NCBI RefSeq assembly: GCF_900110415.1
Contig: NZ_FODR01000005.1
Span: 186,001-250,000 of the forward strand
Source of the DNA: Mucilaginibacter sp. OK283
GTDB taxonomy: Bacteria; Bacteroidota; Bacteroidia; Sphingobacteriales; Sphingobacteriaceae
Direction of reading: 5' to 3'
Length of the DNA stretch: 64,000 nucleotides
This document shows, piece after piece, positions 51,590 through 60,749 of this stretch (within the stretch, counting starts at the first letter, position 1; every line of letters starts with the position of its first letter). The notes beneath the pieces were generated by a model. It had not been told where the DNA came from and ran no database searches. It saw only the letters and a program-made list of their open reading frames with translations. The translations under genes and the position numbers were made by a program.

Positions 51590-52633
51590 TTAGTTTAGTC
51601 CCCAACCATAACGAACGCGGAAAACGCCGGAAGAATTTACAGTGGTTAGGGTTATGTTATTGCCGCTTCCGCCTCTTTTTTGGATGCTGTAACTATCATT
51701 GTCTCTCAGGCCAGGCCAGTAAACGCTTGCAATACCATTGTTCCGGAATACATTACTCGATCCTACTATGTAAGCAATCTCATTGTCGGATTGTGAACCA
51801 TTCTGGTAATCTTTACCACTGTTCATTGTTGCCCCAAATTCGGTAACTACAGTCCTTGAACCATAACTGCCATACCTGTTTTGCCAGTCGGTTTGCCATC
51901 CAGCGGTAGAGTGTGTTGACCAATAAGCATAGTTATGCAATGAAAGCAGGCAGCTGGTAAAGCGGCTGTCGGCGCCAACCCCTGTTACGTTGTCTGAATA
52001 GCCAGTACCGCTTAGCAACACCCTGCCTTTTGCAACGCTGGGATAATTAGCCAGCCACTGCGCATAGATGGTTGTTAAACTGGATAAACTGTAGCCGTGC
52101 GGTTCATTAAACACCTCAAAATAAACGTTACTGTTGCTGCCATATTTATTAACTACAGTTTGCCACATGGCCCAGAAATTGGTCATGTTATCTATCAATC
52201 CATCGTTGGCCGATGCGCTATCCCAGCAACATATAATTACTTTCATTCCTTTGTTAAGGGCTGCATCTATGGCGCCAGTATAAGCGCTCCACCACGACTG
52301 GGATACACTGGGATAATTAATAGGTAACCTTACTGTATTGACGCCCGGCATGTTGGTTTGAAAGCCCGATAATATTGAATTGGCTTTTGCATTAACCGTG
52401 CTGTAACTGTCGGAAGCGGTTAAACCGGATGGGATAACCCAGCCATCCACAAAGTTATCGCGGCCATCGGCCCAGTTTACACCGGCTATAGAGGCAGCTC
52501 CAACCGCCATTGTGGTTGCCGAACTTGTTGGTTTGGCATTTGCCAATGAGTTCGCTGGTGTCAGGTCGGTTGTGTTTTTTGTACAACTACAAAAAATAGA
52601 AATGGAACATAGGAAAATTAAGGTTTTTTTCAT
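51590..52633 (-). CDS. GH5-family cellulase lipoprotein
   Basis: A 347-residue lipoprotein (signal MKKTLIFLCSISIFCSC). The start at 52633 is preferred to a frame beginning 33 codons earlier that reads through upstream DNA. GH5 barrel motifs: YFEVFNEPHG with catalytic acid/base Glu177, LHNYAY, and VVTEFGA with nucleophile Glu265. A Ser/Thr/Ala-rich linker (about 20-50) follows the lipid anchor. It has an aromatic-rich groove and resembles subfamily-2-type endoglucanases, so beta-1,4-glucan is the likely substrate. It stands alone without SusC/SusD. Confidence 0.9.
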   Translation of the reverse strand: MKKTLIFLCSISIFCSCTKNTTDLTPANSLANAKPTSSATTMAVGAASIAGVNWADGRDNFVDGWVIPSGLTASDSYSTVNAKANSILSGFQTNMPGVNTVRLPINYPSVSQSWWSAYTGAIDAALNKGMKVIICCWDSASANDGLIDNMTNFWAMWQTVVNKYGSNSNVYFEVFNEPHGYSLSSLTTIYAQWLANYPSVAKGRVLLSGTGYSDNVTGVGADSRFTSCLLSLHNYAYWSTHSTAGWQTDWQNRYGSYGSRTVVTEFGATMNSGKDYQNGSQSDNEIAYIVGSSNVFRNNGIASVYWPGLRDNDSYSIQKRGGSGNNITLTTVNSSGVFRVRYGWGLN

Positions 52634-52976
52634 TTGTTTTTTTTGGTTTATAATTGGTTGGTTAGCAAGCATATTTGGCATATATCCCGTAAAGCCGTCA
52701 AAGCATAGGCTACGGAATTGGTTAGTACGCAATAGTTGATAATCAGAACCAGGAAGTTTTGGTTGGTTTATAATGTGAGGCTAAGGTAGATGGCAATGTG
52801 CAATATAATGACTGGCTTAATCAGCATTGTAAGGGGGTAAACTCAGCATTTGCGTGTTTTTTTCTGTCCCTCAGCTTTCTAACTGCAAATTCCATTTCCT
52901 GTGAGTTTCTTTTAAAGGGGGTATGTGTATACGCTTCTTTTATTAAACAACCAACGCTTTTTAGTAGCGGGTAGTT

Positions 52977-52993
52977 AGTATCAAGTATCAAGA
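52977..52993 (+). repeat. 17-nt repeat shared with the region behind purL
   Basis: AGTATCAAGTATCAAGA is found identically at 55792-55808, so copies flank the purL/VOC pair. The unit itself is a tandem of AGTATCA. Whole gap 52634-53160: otherwise an inverted repeat and the purL promoter. Confidence 0.55.
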
Positions 52994-52999
52994 CGGGAG

Positions 53000-53081
53000 A
53001 AAAGTCCGGAAGTCCGATCGGTCAGCTGCGAGATGGCATTCCTCTTTCCCGACTTTCGGACTCCCGGACTTTCGGACTTTT
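53000..53081. repeat. 17-nt inverted repeat upstream of purL
   Basis: AAAAGTCCGGAAGTCCG (53000-53016) matches the reverse complement of CGGACTTTCGGACTTTT (53065-53081) with one mismatch; the right arm runs on into six T. It may be a terminator for rightward read-through or a mobile relic just before the purL promoter. Confidence 0.5.
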
Positions 53082-53122
53082 TTCCATCTCAATACTACCT
53101 TTCGCCTTTCCGCTTTTTTTCC

Positions 53123-53130
53123 TAATTTTG
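53123..53130 (+). promoter_or_regulatory. -7 element of purL
   Basis: TAATTTTG matches TAnnTTTG exactly, 31 nt before the TTG start. A TTTC/TTCG at about 53097 could serve as weak -33. No purine riboswitch-like structure was seen in the short leader. Confidence 0.5.
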
Positions 53131-53160
53131 CGCATCCTTTCAAAATAAAACAATATTACC

Positions 53161-55383
53161 TTGGAGCACCAGGAATTAACCACCGTTGAAACCGCCAAAG
53201 ATTTAGGCTTACTACCCGAAGAATTTGAACGTATTAAAGAGATATTAGGGCGCGTGCCCAACTTTACCGAACTATCCATCTTTGCGGTAATGTGGAGCGA
53301 ACACTGCTCGTACAAAAACTCCATCACCTGGCTAAAAACCCTGCCTAAAGACAGCGACCGTATGCTGGCCAAAGCAGGTGAAGAAAACGCCGGCCTGGTT
53401 GATCTTGGCGATGGCATTGGCTGCGCTTTCAAAATAGAATCACATAACCACCCGTCGGCCCTTGAACCTTACCAGGGTGCTGCAACCGGCGTGGGCGGTA
53501 TTAACCGCGATATATTTACCATGGGTGCAAGGCCCATTGCCCAGCTAAATTCCCTGCGCTTTGGCGACCTCAAGTTGGAGAAAACCCAGTGGCTGGTTAA
53601 GGGTGTGGTAAAAGGCATCAGCCATTACGGCAACGCTTTTGGCATCCCTACCGTAGGTGGCGAATTGTTTTTTGACGATTGCTACAACGTTAACCCGTTG
53701 GTAAACGCCATGTCGGCAGGTATTGTTAAGGCGGGCGAAACCGTTTCGGCAACATCATACGGCGTGGGTAACCCTGTTTATATTGTAGGTTCTGCCACAG
53801 GTAAAGATGGTATCCATGGCGCGGCCTTCGCGTCGAAGGATATCAGCAAAGATTCGGTGAACGATTTGCCTGCCGTACAGGTAGGCGATCCTTTCCAGGA
53901 AAAACTGTTGTTAGAGGCTACCTTAGAAGTTATTAAAACCGGTGCCGTGGTTGGCATGCAGGATATGGGCGCTGCCGGTATCATTTGCTCCAACTCCGAA
54001 ATGAGCGCCAAAGGCGAGCATGGTATGCGTATCGACCTGGATTTGGTACCTACCCGCCAGCCAAACATGAAACCTTACGAAATTCTGCTTTCTGAATCAC
54101 AGGAGCGCATGCTGATTGTGGTACATAAAGGCCGGGAAAAAGAGGTGGAAGCCGTATTTGATAAATGGGACCTTAATTGCGCCATCATAGGCGAGGTTAC
54201 CGATACCCAGCGTTTAGAGTACTACATGCACGGCGAAAAAGTAGCCGATGTACCTGCCGATGACCTGGTTTTAGGCGGTGGTGCCCCGGTTTACGAACGC
54301 GAATACCGCGAGCCTGCTTACTTTGCCGAGAATAAAAAATTTAATATAGATGATGTTGCCGAGCCCGCCAATTTGGTTGAGGTTGCCGAGCATCTTTCTG
54401 CACACCCTAACCTGGCATCAAAACGTTGGGTAACCGACCAGTACGATAGCATGGTAGGTGTACAAACCATGACAGCCAACCTGGCCTGCGATGCAGCCGT
54501 TGTTGCCGTTAAGGATACCAACAAGGCCATCGTATTAACAACAGACTGTAACTCACGCTACGTATACGCCGACCCTTACACAGGTACAGCGATAGCCGTT
54601 GCCGAGGCTGCACGTAACATTACCTGCGCCGGTGGCCAGCCTGTTGCAATTACCAATTGCTTAAACTTTGGTAACCCTTACAATCCCGAAGTATACTGGC
54701 AGTTTGTAAGCGCCATTAAAGGTATGGGCGATGCCTGCCGCAAGTTTGAAACCCCTGTTACCGGTGGTAACGTAAGTTTCTACAATCAATCTGCCGATGG
54801 CGGTTCGGTATTCCCAACACCAACTATTGGTATGCTGGGCGTAATGGAAGATACCGAAAATATCATGACCGCCGATTTTAAACAACCCGGCGATTTGATC
54901 TACCTGATAGGCGAATCGGTAAATGATATCGCTTCATCGCAATACCTGGCCTCATGGCATAAAATAACCGCATGCCCGGCCCCGTATTTCGATATCGAAA
55001 AAGAGTATGCCACGCAGCAAACCATTAAAGAACTCATTAAACACCGCGTGCTTGAAAGCTGCCATGATGTGGCCGATGGTGGTTTATATACTTGCTTGTT
55101 AGAGTCCGCCATGCCAAACGGCCTGGGCTTTGATATCGAAACGGATGCGGCTATCCGCAAAGATGCTTTCCTTTTTGGCGAGGCGCAAGGCAGGATAGTG
55201 GTAACCGTAGCACCAGAAGAGCAGGAACGTTTTGTAGAGTTTATGGCCACCAGCGAAACGGAGTTTAGCCTGCTGGGTACTGTAAACAACGGTTTCCTGA
55301 ATGTAGATGGCGAACTATTTGGCCACGTTACCGATGTTAAAATGGTACACAGCAATGTGTTACATTCAATATTAGGCGAATAA
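53161..55383 (+). CDS. purL: Phosphoribosylformylglycinamidine synthase subunit PurL
   Basis: A 740-residue small-type PurL, which makes formylglycinamidine ribonucleotide from FGAR with ATP and PurQ-supplied ammonia in purine synthesis. Landmarks: MWSEHCSYKNS near residue 40, ESHNHPSALEPYQGAATGVGG near 95-115, the second-half GGQPVAITNCLNFGNPYNPE, and the final CHDVADGGLYTCLLES. The start is TTG at 53161, forced by a stop at 53146 and no ATG near. The next gene starts in the stop codon (TAATG). PurQ and PurS are not in the window, as in other scattered purine genes of the group. Confidence 0.96.
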   Translation: MEHQELTTVETAKDLGLLPEEFERIKEILGRVPNFTELSIFAVMWSEHCSYKNSITWLKTLPKDSDRMLAKAGEENAGLVDLGDGIGCAFKIESHNHPSALEPYQGAATGVGGINRDIFTMGARPIAQLNSLRFGDLKLEKTQWLVKGVVKGISHYGNAFGIPTVGGELFFDDCYNVNPLVNAMSAGIVKAGETVSATSYGVGNPVYIVGSATGKDGIHGAAFASKDISKDSVNDLPAVQVGDPFQEKLLLEATLEVIKTGAVVGMQDMGAAGIICSNSEMSAKGEHGMRIDLDLVPTRQPNMKPYEILLSESQERMLIVVHKGREKEVEAVFDKWDLNCAIIGEVTDTQRLEYYMHGEKVADVPADDLVLGGGAPVYEREYREPAYFAENKKFNIDDVAEPANLVEVAEHLSAHPNLASKRWVTDQYDSMVGVQTMTANLACDAAVVAVKDTNKAIVLTTDCNSRYVYADPYTGTAIAVAEAARNITCAGGQPVAITNCLNFGNPYNPEVYWQFVSAIKGMGDACRKFETPVTGGNVSFYNQSADGGSVFPTPTIGMLGVMEDTENIMTADFKQPGDLIYLIGESVNDIASSQYLASWHKITACPAPYFDIEKEYATQQTIKELIKHRVLESCHDVADGGLYTCLLESAMPNGLGFDIETDAAIRKDAFLFGEAQGRIVVTVAPEEQERFVEFMATSETEFSLLGTVNNGFLNVDGELFGHVTDVKMVHSNVLHSILGE

Positions 55384-55772
55384 TGCTGAAACTGAACCGG
55401 GTGCACCACATCGCCATTATTTGTAGCGACTACCAAAAGTCGAAACATTTTTACAGCGAGATACTTGGTTTAAAAATAGTGCGCGAGGTTTACCGCGAAG
55501 CACGGCAATCATACAAGCTTGATCTGGAAGTGGGCGACAGCTACCAGATTGAGCTTTTTTCATTTCCACACCCTGCCCCACGTCTGTCCCGACCCGAAGC
55601 TGCAGGCCTGCGCCACTTAGCCTTTGAGGTAGATGACCTTGATGAGGCCGTATTACATCTGCAGGAATTGGGGGTAGAGGTAGAACCTATCCGGGTGGAT
55701 GAACTTACCGGTAAACGCTTTACCTTCTTTGCAGACCCGGATGCTTTGCCATTGGAGCTGTATGAGGGATAG
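55383..55772 (+). CDS. gloA2: VOC-family metalloprotein, YaeR/SMU1112c type
   Basis: A 129-residue vicinal-oxygen-chelate protein with two beta-alpha-beta-beta-beta modules. Metal ligands: His8/His9 (RVHHIAI), Glu in YQIELFSF, His in GLRHLAFEV, and Glu in the final LPLELYEG. It matches the SMU1112c/YaeR group (gloA2), known as glyoxalase-I-like but with unproven substrate. Its ATG overlaps the purL stop codon, so the pair is translationally coupled, and it may protect against an electrophilic by-product. Family is firm; the link to purine synthesis is inference. Confidence 0.85.
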   Translation: MLKLNRVHHIAIICSDYQKSKHFYSEILGLKIVREVYREARQSYKLDLEVGDSYQIELFSFPHPAPRLSRPEAAGLRHLAFEVDDLDEAVLHLQELGVEVEPIRVDELTGKRFTFFADPDALPLELYEG

Positions 55773-55776
55773 TGGT

Positions 55777-55808
55777 AAGTATCAAGTAGTAAGTATCAAG
55801 TATCAAGA
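55777..55808 (+). repeat. AAGTATCAAG repeat cluster behind the VOC gene
   Basis: AAGTATCAAG occurs at 55777-55786, 55791-55800 and 55798-55807 directly after the stop codon; the last two overlap and contain the 17-nt unit also present at 52977. Non-coding. Confidence 0.55.
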
Positions 55809-56009
55809 TTTGACATTCGGACAAAAGACTTTCAGAATTTCTCGAATTTGCTTTTAAAATTATTCTAATTCTTTAATTCTATAAATTCAGGTTCAGACAA
55901 TGCGTTAGGGACAGTAGCGGATACCGGCCTGAACGTAACGCCTTGTGACGTATGAGCGAATGGCCCGGCCGCAGGCAACGCCCACATATTAAATTCCGCT
56001 ACTGAATAA

Positions 56010-56042
56010 TTTGCGTAAATTTTCCGCATATTGATAACTTTG
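56010..56042 (+). promoter_or_regulatory. Consensus promoter directly before the Nudix regulator
   Basis: TTTG (56010-56013), a gap of 21 nt, and TAACTTTG (56035-56042), both consensus. The ATG follows 4 nt later, so transcription would start at or within a few bases of the start codon and the mRNA would be leaderless or nearly so. Confidence 0.65.
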
Positions 56043-56046
56043 CAAT

Positions 56047-56733
56047 ATGCCCACCACACAGGATATTAAAGTAGCCGTTGATGCCGTAGTATTTGGATAT
56101 ACCTCCAAAGAAGGACTATCCGTGTTGCTGATTAAACGCAACATCAATCCTTTTAAAAATACATGGGCATTGCCCGGCGGCCTGGTGGACAACCATGAAT
56201 CATTAGAGGATGCCGTACAACGCGAACTAAAAGAAGAAACCGGCATCAGCATCAACTACCTGGAACAGCTATATAGTTTTGGCAACCCGGGTCGCGACCC
56301 GCGTAACAGGGTTATCTCCATCACTTACTATGGCTTGGTTAAACCGGATGCATTCGAGATTAAGGCTGCCACCGACGCCGCCGAGGCGGCCTGGTTCAAT
56401 ATAAAAAAAGTCCCTCAACTGGCGTTTGATCATAATACGATTATTGGCGCGGCACATGATCGCCTCAAAAACAAAATCCTTTACCAACCGGTAGGCTTCG
56501 AGTTGCTGGAAGAAAAATTTCCCTTCTCCGAACTGGAAAAACTCTATATGGCCGTGTTGGATAGAGAGATGGACCGGCGTAATTTCAAAAAGAAGGTCAT
56601 CAAGTTTGGTTTCCTGGAAGAAACAACAGAAAAACAAGTGCTTGAGGGAGCGGGCAGGCCGGGAAACCTGTTCCGTTTTAACCAGGAAAAATATTTCCAC
56701 CTTCAAAAACAGGGCATCAATTTCGAAATTTAA
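56047..56733 (+). CDS. nrtR: Nudix hydrolase/NrtR-type regulator with intact Nudix box
   Basis: A 228-residue protein. The N-terminal Nudix domain has the complete box G45-x5-E51-x7-R59-E60-L61-K62-E63-E64-T65-G66-I67, so hydrolase activity on ADP-ribose-like substrates is possible. The C-terminal third (from about residue 150, FPFSELEKLYMAVLDREMD) is the winged-helix part of NrtR-family regulators. NrtR proteins control NAD or sugar pathways; no NAD genes are next to it, so the target is open. It is monocistronic with a near-leaderless promoter. Compare the first gene of the window, whose Nudix box is destroyed. Confidence 0.82.
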   Translation: MPTTQDIKVAVDAVVFGYTSKEGLSVLLIKRNINPFKNTWALPGGLVDNHESLEDAVQRELKEETGISINYLEQLYSFGNPGRDPRNRVISITYYGLVKPDAFEIKAATDAAEAAWFNIKKVPQLAFDHNTIIGAAHDRLKNKILYQPVGFELLEEKFPFSELEKLYMAVLDREMDRRNFKKKVIKFGFLEETTEKQVLEGAGRPGNLFRFNQEKYFHLQKQGINFEI

Positions 56734-56947
56734 TTTTTTGCACAGTTTTTATTGGGCAAGCTTTGAACCGCCGGGGTAATTGGTCGGGAAAATAAGTCAG
56801 CCTACAGCCAGCTACCACGCATATAACTATCGTCTTTACGCTCCTCGGCCCCGTTTTTCCTGTCGGCATCACCACATTCAATGCAGCTATCAATGCGCCA
56901 ATTTTCCGCGCTTTATCAAGAAAGAGGGGGGCATCTCCAGGGCCTTA

Positions 56948-59662
56948 TTAATCGTCATCATCATCCTTGCCGGCTTTGCCCGCTAATTTTGTGGGGTAAT
57001 TTTTTTTGCCTTTTGCGGCATACCATAAAATGCGGTTCAGCATGTCGTCGTTGCCGCCGTCAATGTGGTCAAACTCCGGTTTTGATGATGCTTTGGCAAA
57101 ATATAAAGCTTGCCCCTTAAGCGCGGCAAGTTTAGGGTTGATATTATTTAGCGGGATGCGGTTTGGCACAGCGTTGTAAGTGTAGGCAGCTGGCCTGTCG
57201 CTAAAGCAGCCGAACATGGGCAAAGCTGTCGCATCAATAATATTCATCGGCGGGATGCCCAATATTTGTTCTATCGACCGTACAACGCAAGTTTGATTAT
57301 AATTGGTTGATACGGTTTTTTGCAATTGACTGTACGGGCTTACCACAAAACCGGTTGTACGGTAAGCAGATACGTGGTCCCACCCGGCTTGCGAGTCATC
57401 CTCGGTAACAAATATCACGGTGTTTTTCCAGAAACGGCTTTTGGATACGGCTTCAATAATGCGGCCAAGGGCAAGGTCGTTATCGGCCACCATTGCTTCC
57501 GGTTTAGGAAGGCCTGGCCGGGTACCTTGCGTATGATCGGTTGATAGCGCCATTACCATCAGTTCGGGCAGTTCATCGCCGGCTTGTTTTTCATAGCCCT
57601 TTAACTCGCTGATAAAAGCCGAGGCCCGTACCTGGTCGGTTATTTTTAACTCGTCCGATCCGGGGTAGTTTTGCGATAGCATGGGTCTCACCCTTGATAT
57701 GGTACTGGTGTTATAAAACTTAAGCGGGATGCCGGCTTTATAGTTATTGTACATATCCGTCCAGCTTAATTTTTCATCATAATGCGGTGCCGATGCCTCG
57801 CCGTAGATCCTTACTTTTTTACCATGGTCGGCGGCGTTATTCCATATAAAACCTTTCTTGTCGTACACCAACGCGTCTTCCTGCACATGCGGGTAGCTGC
57901 GGAACCAGGCGCGCACGTTTTTTTCTACGTAGTCGGTCACCATGGCGGCGTCAGTCCATTGGTGCCCTTCGGCCGAGCATTTGCCGGATGCATAGTAATT
58001 ATCAAGCAATACAAAATCTTTGGCCAGTTTATGCTGGTTGGGGGTGATGCTATCGCCATAAATACACAACGAGGGCATGCCTTTACCTTTAGGCAAATCG
58101 CCTAAAACCTGGTCATAAGTGCGGTTTTCTTTGATAATGTATAGCACGTGCTTAAATACCGATGGTTCGCCAATACGGTCGGGCATTGGCTTTGGTGCTA
58201 TGTTTTTGCGCGGTACCAGTTGGGCTATATCCTGCCTGAAGGTGAGGTTAAGCGTTTTAACACGGTTGGTATATGTTTTTAATAACTCATCATCAGGTAA
58301 GGGGATGATGGATACCGTAGCCTTTTCGTGGTGCGAGTTATAAGCGGTAACATCATCAGGTACCTGCGGCCCGGCTTTAAACTCTTTGGTGCTTACCCTT
58401 GATCCTTCGCCTTCCAGGTTGGTTACAAAAAGGGTGTTACCAACAACCAGTAAGCCGCCGGGATAAGCCTCGGTAGGGATAAAGCCTTTAACAGCTGTTT
58501 TGCCCTTGCCATTGGCTGATGAAGTTGAGCCAAGCTGAACTACCGCAACCGCATTATCAAGCCCGTTGGCAACATACAACGTGTGTCCATCTCCACTAAG
58601 CGCCAAAGCGTTTGGCGAATCGCCGATGTAGCCGTTTTTATCCTGCATTAGCCGTACAGGGATATTTTCAATCACTTTTAATGTTGTGGCATTTATTACA
58701 GATACATTATCGCTGTTGGCATTGGCAACATATAAAAAGCGGTTGCTTTTATCGGCTATGATAACATTGGGGTGCAGGCCAACCGGGATTTCGTTTAATA
58801 CATTACCGCTTGCAATATCAAATACCTGTACGCTCCCGGTACTTGTTGCGCCTGTTTTTGGGTCGATGTAGGTTTTGCCATAAGGTACGCCCGCGGTTTC
58901 CCTGCTGGTTGTATCGGCAGGTTCGGCACCGCCCCAGTTGGTAATGAACAGGCGTTGCCCAACAAGCGCAAGGCCATAAGGCGCTACCCCGGTTGGTTTG
59001 GTATAAATGGTTTGGCCGGTGCTTAGATTGATTTTTACAAGCTGGTTGTTGCCGTTTAAAGCCACATATAAATAATCGGTACCGGCTTCATTGTTAATAA
59101 CCAGTTCATTGGGCAAGGCCAGTGGCGATGGCGCAGCGGGTTTGAATTCAAATGCATTTTTGATACTGATATTTTGCCCGTCCCATACGGCTTGCATCAC
59201 AAATGATTTATGCGAATCGCCATTGGCGGCGCTCCAGAAAATGTGTGTTTCTGAACCATTTTTATGAACCTTTAAGCCCGAATAGGTGCTCATCAATCCG
59301 TTGTATCGTTTATCCTGGGTATAAGTCCATTGCGCTGTCACCTTGCTGCCAACAGAATCTATGAGGGTAATGCCGTACCGGTCTTCAACGGCTAAAACCG
59401 AGGTTCCCGGGATCAGTTTGATATCAAGGCTATGGTTTTCAAAATTCGGGTCGCCAAAGCGCACCACTTTACCGGCGGGGTCAATTAGCCTGTTGTACGG
59501 CATCATTACAGGCAATATCTTATTGTTTAAGGTGCTATCGTCATAGGTACTGTGTATGTTGCTTTGTTCCTGGTTGCCGGCGGTGCCATCGGTTATAACC
59601 GAATGACAGGCAGAAAACAGCGCAATCAATAAAGCACAAAAAGATAATGTAGATATTTTCAT
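56948..59662 (-). CDS. YncE-type propeller/alkaline phosphatase-superfamily phosphoesterase
   Basis: A 904-residue lipoprotein (signal with ALFSAC). Residues of about 50-480 form a YVTN/YncE-like beta-propeller (repeats such as RFLYVANANSDNVSVIN and HTLYVANGLDNAVAVV). From about 500 the phosphoesterase domain of the alkaline-phosphatase superfamily begins (HVLYIIKENRTYDQVLGD) and includes the metal site around STDHTQGTRPG and the later VTEDDSQAGWDH. The C-terminus is acidic (GKDDDDD). The family is described as bifunctional YncE/alkaline phosphatase; acid phosphatase or phospholipase-C-like activities are known for relatives. It is single in its transcription unit. Confidence 0.88.
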   Translation of the reverse strand: MKISTLSFCALLIALFSACHSVITDGTAGNQEQSNIHSTYDDSTLNNKILPVMMPYNRLIDPAGKVVRFGDPNFENHSLDIKLIPGTSVLAVEDRYGITLIDSVGSKVTAQWTYTQDKRYNGLMSTYSGLKVHKNGSETHIFWSAANGDSHKSFVMQAVWDGQNISIKNAFEFKPAAPSPLALPNELVINNEAGTDYLYVALNGNNQLVKINLSTGQTIYTKPTGVAPYGLALVGQRLFITNWGGAEPADTTSRETAGVPYGKTYIDPKTGATSTGSVQVFDIASGNVLNEIPVGLHPNVIIADKSNRFLYVANANSDNVSVINATTLKVIENIPVRLMQDKNGYIGDSPNALALSGDGHTLYVANGLDNAVAVVQLGSTSSANGKGKTAVKGFIPTEAYPGGLLVVGNTLFVTNLEGEGSRVSTKEFKAGPQVPDDVTAYNSHHEKATVSIIPLPDDELLKTYTNRVKTLNLTFRQDIAQLVPRKNIAPKPMPDRIGEPSVFKHVLYIIKENRTYDQVLGDLPKGKGMPSLCIYGDSITPNQHKLAKDFVLLDNYYASGKCSAEGHQWTDAAMVTDYVEKNVRAWFRSYPHVQEDALVYDKKGFIWNNAADHGKKVRIYGEASAPHYDEKLSWTDMYNNYKAGIPLKFYNTSTISRVRPMLSQNYPGSDELKITDQVRASAFISELKGYEKQAGDELPELMVMALSTDHTQGTRPGLPKPEAMVADNDLALGRIIEAVSKSRFWKNTVIFVTEDDSQAGWDHVSAYRTTGFVVSPYSQLQKTVSTNYNQTCVVRSIEQILGIPPMNIIDATALPMFGCFSDRPAAYTYNAVPNRIPLNNINPKLAALKGQALYFAKASSKPEFDHIDGGNDDMLNRILWYAAKGKKNYPTKLAGKAGKDDDDD

Positions 59663-59817
59663 AATAAAAGATGTCTTGTATGATGGGTGCCTTTCAGGGC
59701 TAAAAGTTTTGGCATATGATACGATTCCGGGGTATATGGTGAAATCGCTGGCTTATCGTTGCGCTTTCTGTTTCCAAACAAATTGCTCATATTTATGCAA
59801 GATACTTCCATTCTGCC

Positions 59818-60744
59818 ATGAAAAACTGTGTACTCCAGTGTATGTGTTTAATTGTGTTGTGTGCTTGTTCACATAAAAAGCAACCTTCGGCAGAAACGAA
59901 ACATGCTGTTAAGGCTAATAAGCCGGCTAAAACTTCAATCACCAATAAGGCGCAATATACAAACCCCTTGTTTAATCAGTATGTGGTATTTATTAAATCT
60001 TTAAATTTAACCGATCCGGAAAATGCCACAAAGGCCGCGAGAAGGTATGCAGATTTATTTAAAGGACAAGCACCCGCCACTTGCGATACCGCTTTTTTGA
60101 TTTTTAGCGCATACTACGATAAACTGAATAATAGTCTTGATGATACCCATTTTAACCGTGCCGACCGAAGCGATACTATACTCATCAATAAAGTAAAGCC
60201 AGGCAAACTGCCGGTAAAAGTTGCAAAATACCTTAAGCAATTAAACGATAACGGTTTTACGATTATTATGGAAGAAGGGGATACCTATGTGGGGCAAGAC
60301 AGGGATTTTATAGCCAGGTGGTTTTATGATTCTGTTTCGCCGGTCATGAAGGTGTACCTGGAGCAATTGAATAACGAGAATAAAGCTGTTTACATTGAAG
60401 ATGCTTCGATAATTATAAGCGCAAAGCGGTTGGTAGACAGGGAAATATGGTGGGAGCAATTTGTAAAGGACAACCCCGGTTTTATAAGCATTGCCGATGC
60501 TGCCATTAACCAAAAAAGTTACTTGCAGGCACTGCTCCAGGGAACCGATAACACCTGGGTTATGGACGATAAAAACAATTTAAGCGATTATTTTAAAGAT
60601 GCTTACAGCTATCTGCTGGATAAATACCCTTTGTCATCTGCCGCTAAACTCGTAGCGCCATACTATACCTTTTTAAAGGAGGGACGTAGGTACCGGGCCG
60701 ATAGCTTGATGAATGTTTATAAGAAAGAAGGGATAACGGGGTGA
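59818..60744 (+). CDS. Lipoprotein of unknown function
   Basis: A 308-residue lipoprotein (signal with IVLCAC, Cys16-18 region). A Lys/Ala-rich linker (AETKHAVKANKPAKTSITNK) precedes a helical domain with YVVFIKSLNLTDPENATKA and a later WWEQFVKDNPGFISIADAA. It has the length and helical character of alpha-solenoid envelope proteins, but I recognise no family. It converges with the lysozyme gene, 5 nt apart, without a visible terminator between. Confidence 0.65.
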   Translation: MKNCVLQCMCLIVLCACSHKKQPSAETKHAVKANKPAKTSITNKAQYTNPLFNQYVVFIKSLNLTDPENATKAARRYADLFKGQAPATCDTAFLIFSAYYDKLNNSLDDTHFNRADRSDTILINKVKPGKLPVKVAKYLKQLNDNGFTIIMEEGDTYVGQDRDFIARWFYDSVSPVMKVYLEQLNNENKAVYIEDASIIISAKRLVDREIWWEQFVKDNPGFISIADAAINQKSYLQALLQGTDNTWVMDDKNNLSDYFKDAYSYLLDKYPLSSAAKLVAPYYTFLKEGRRYRADSLMNVYKKEGITG

Positions 60745-60749
60745 TTTTT

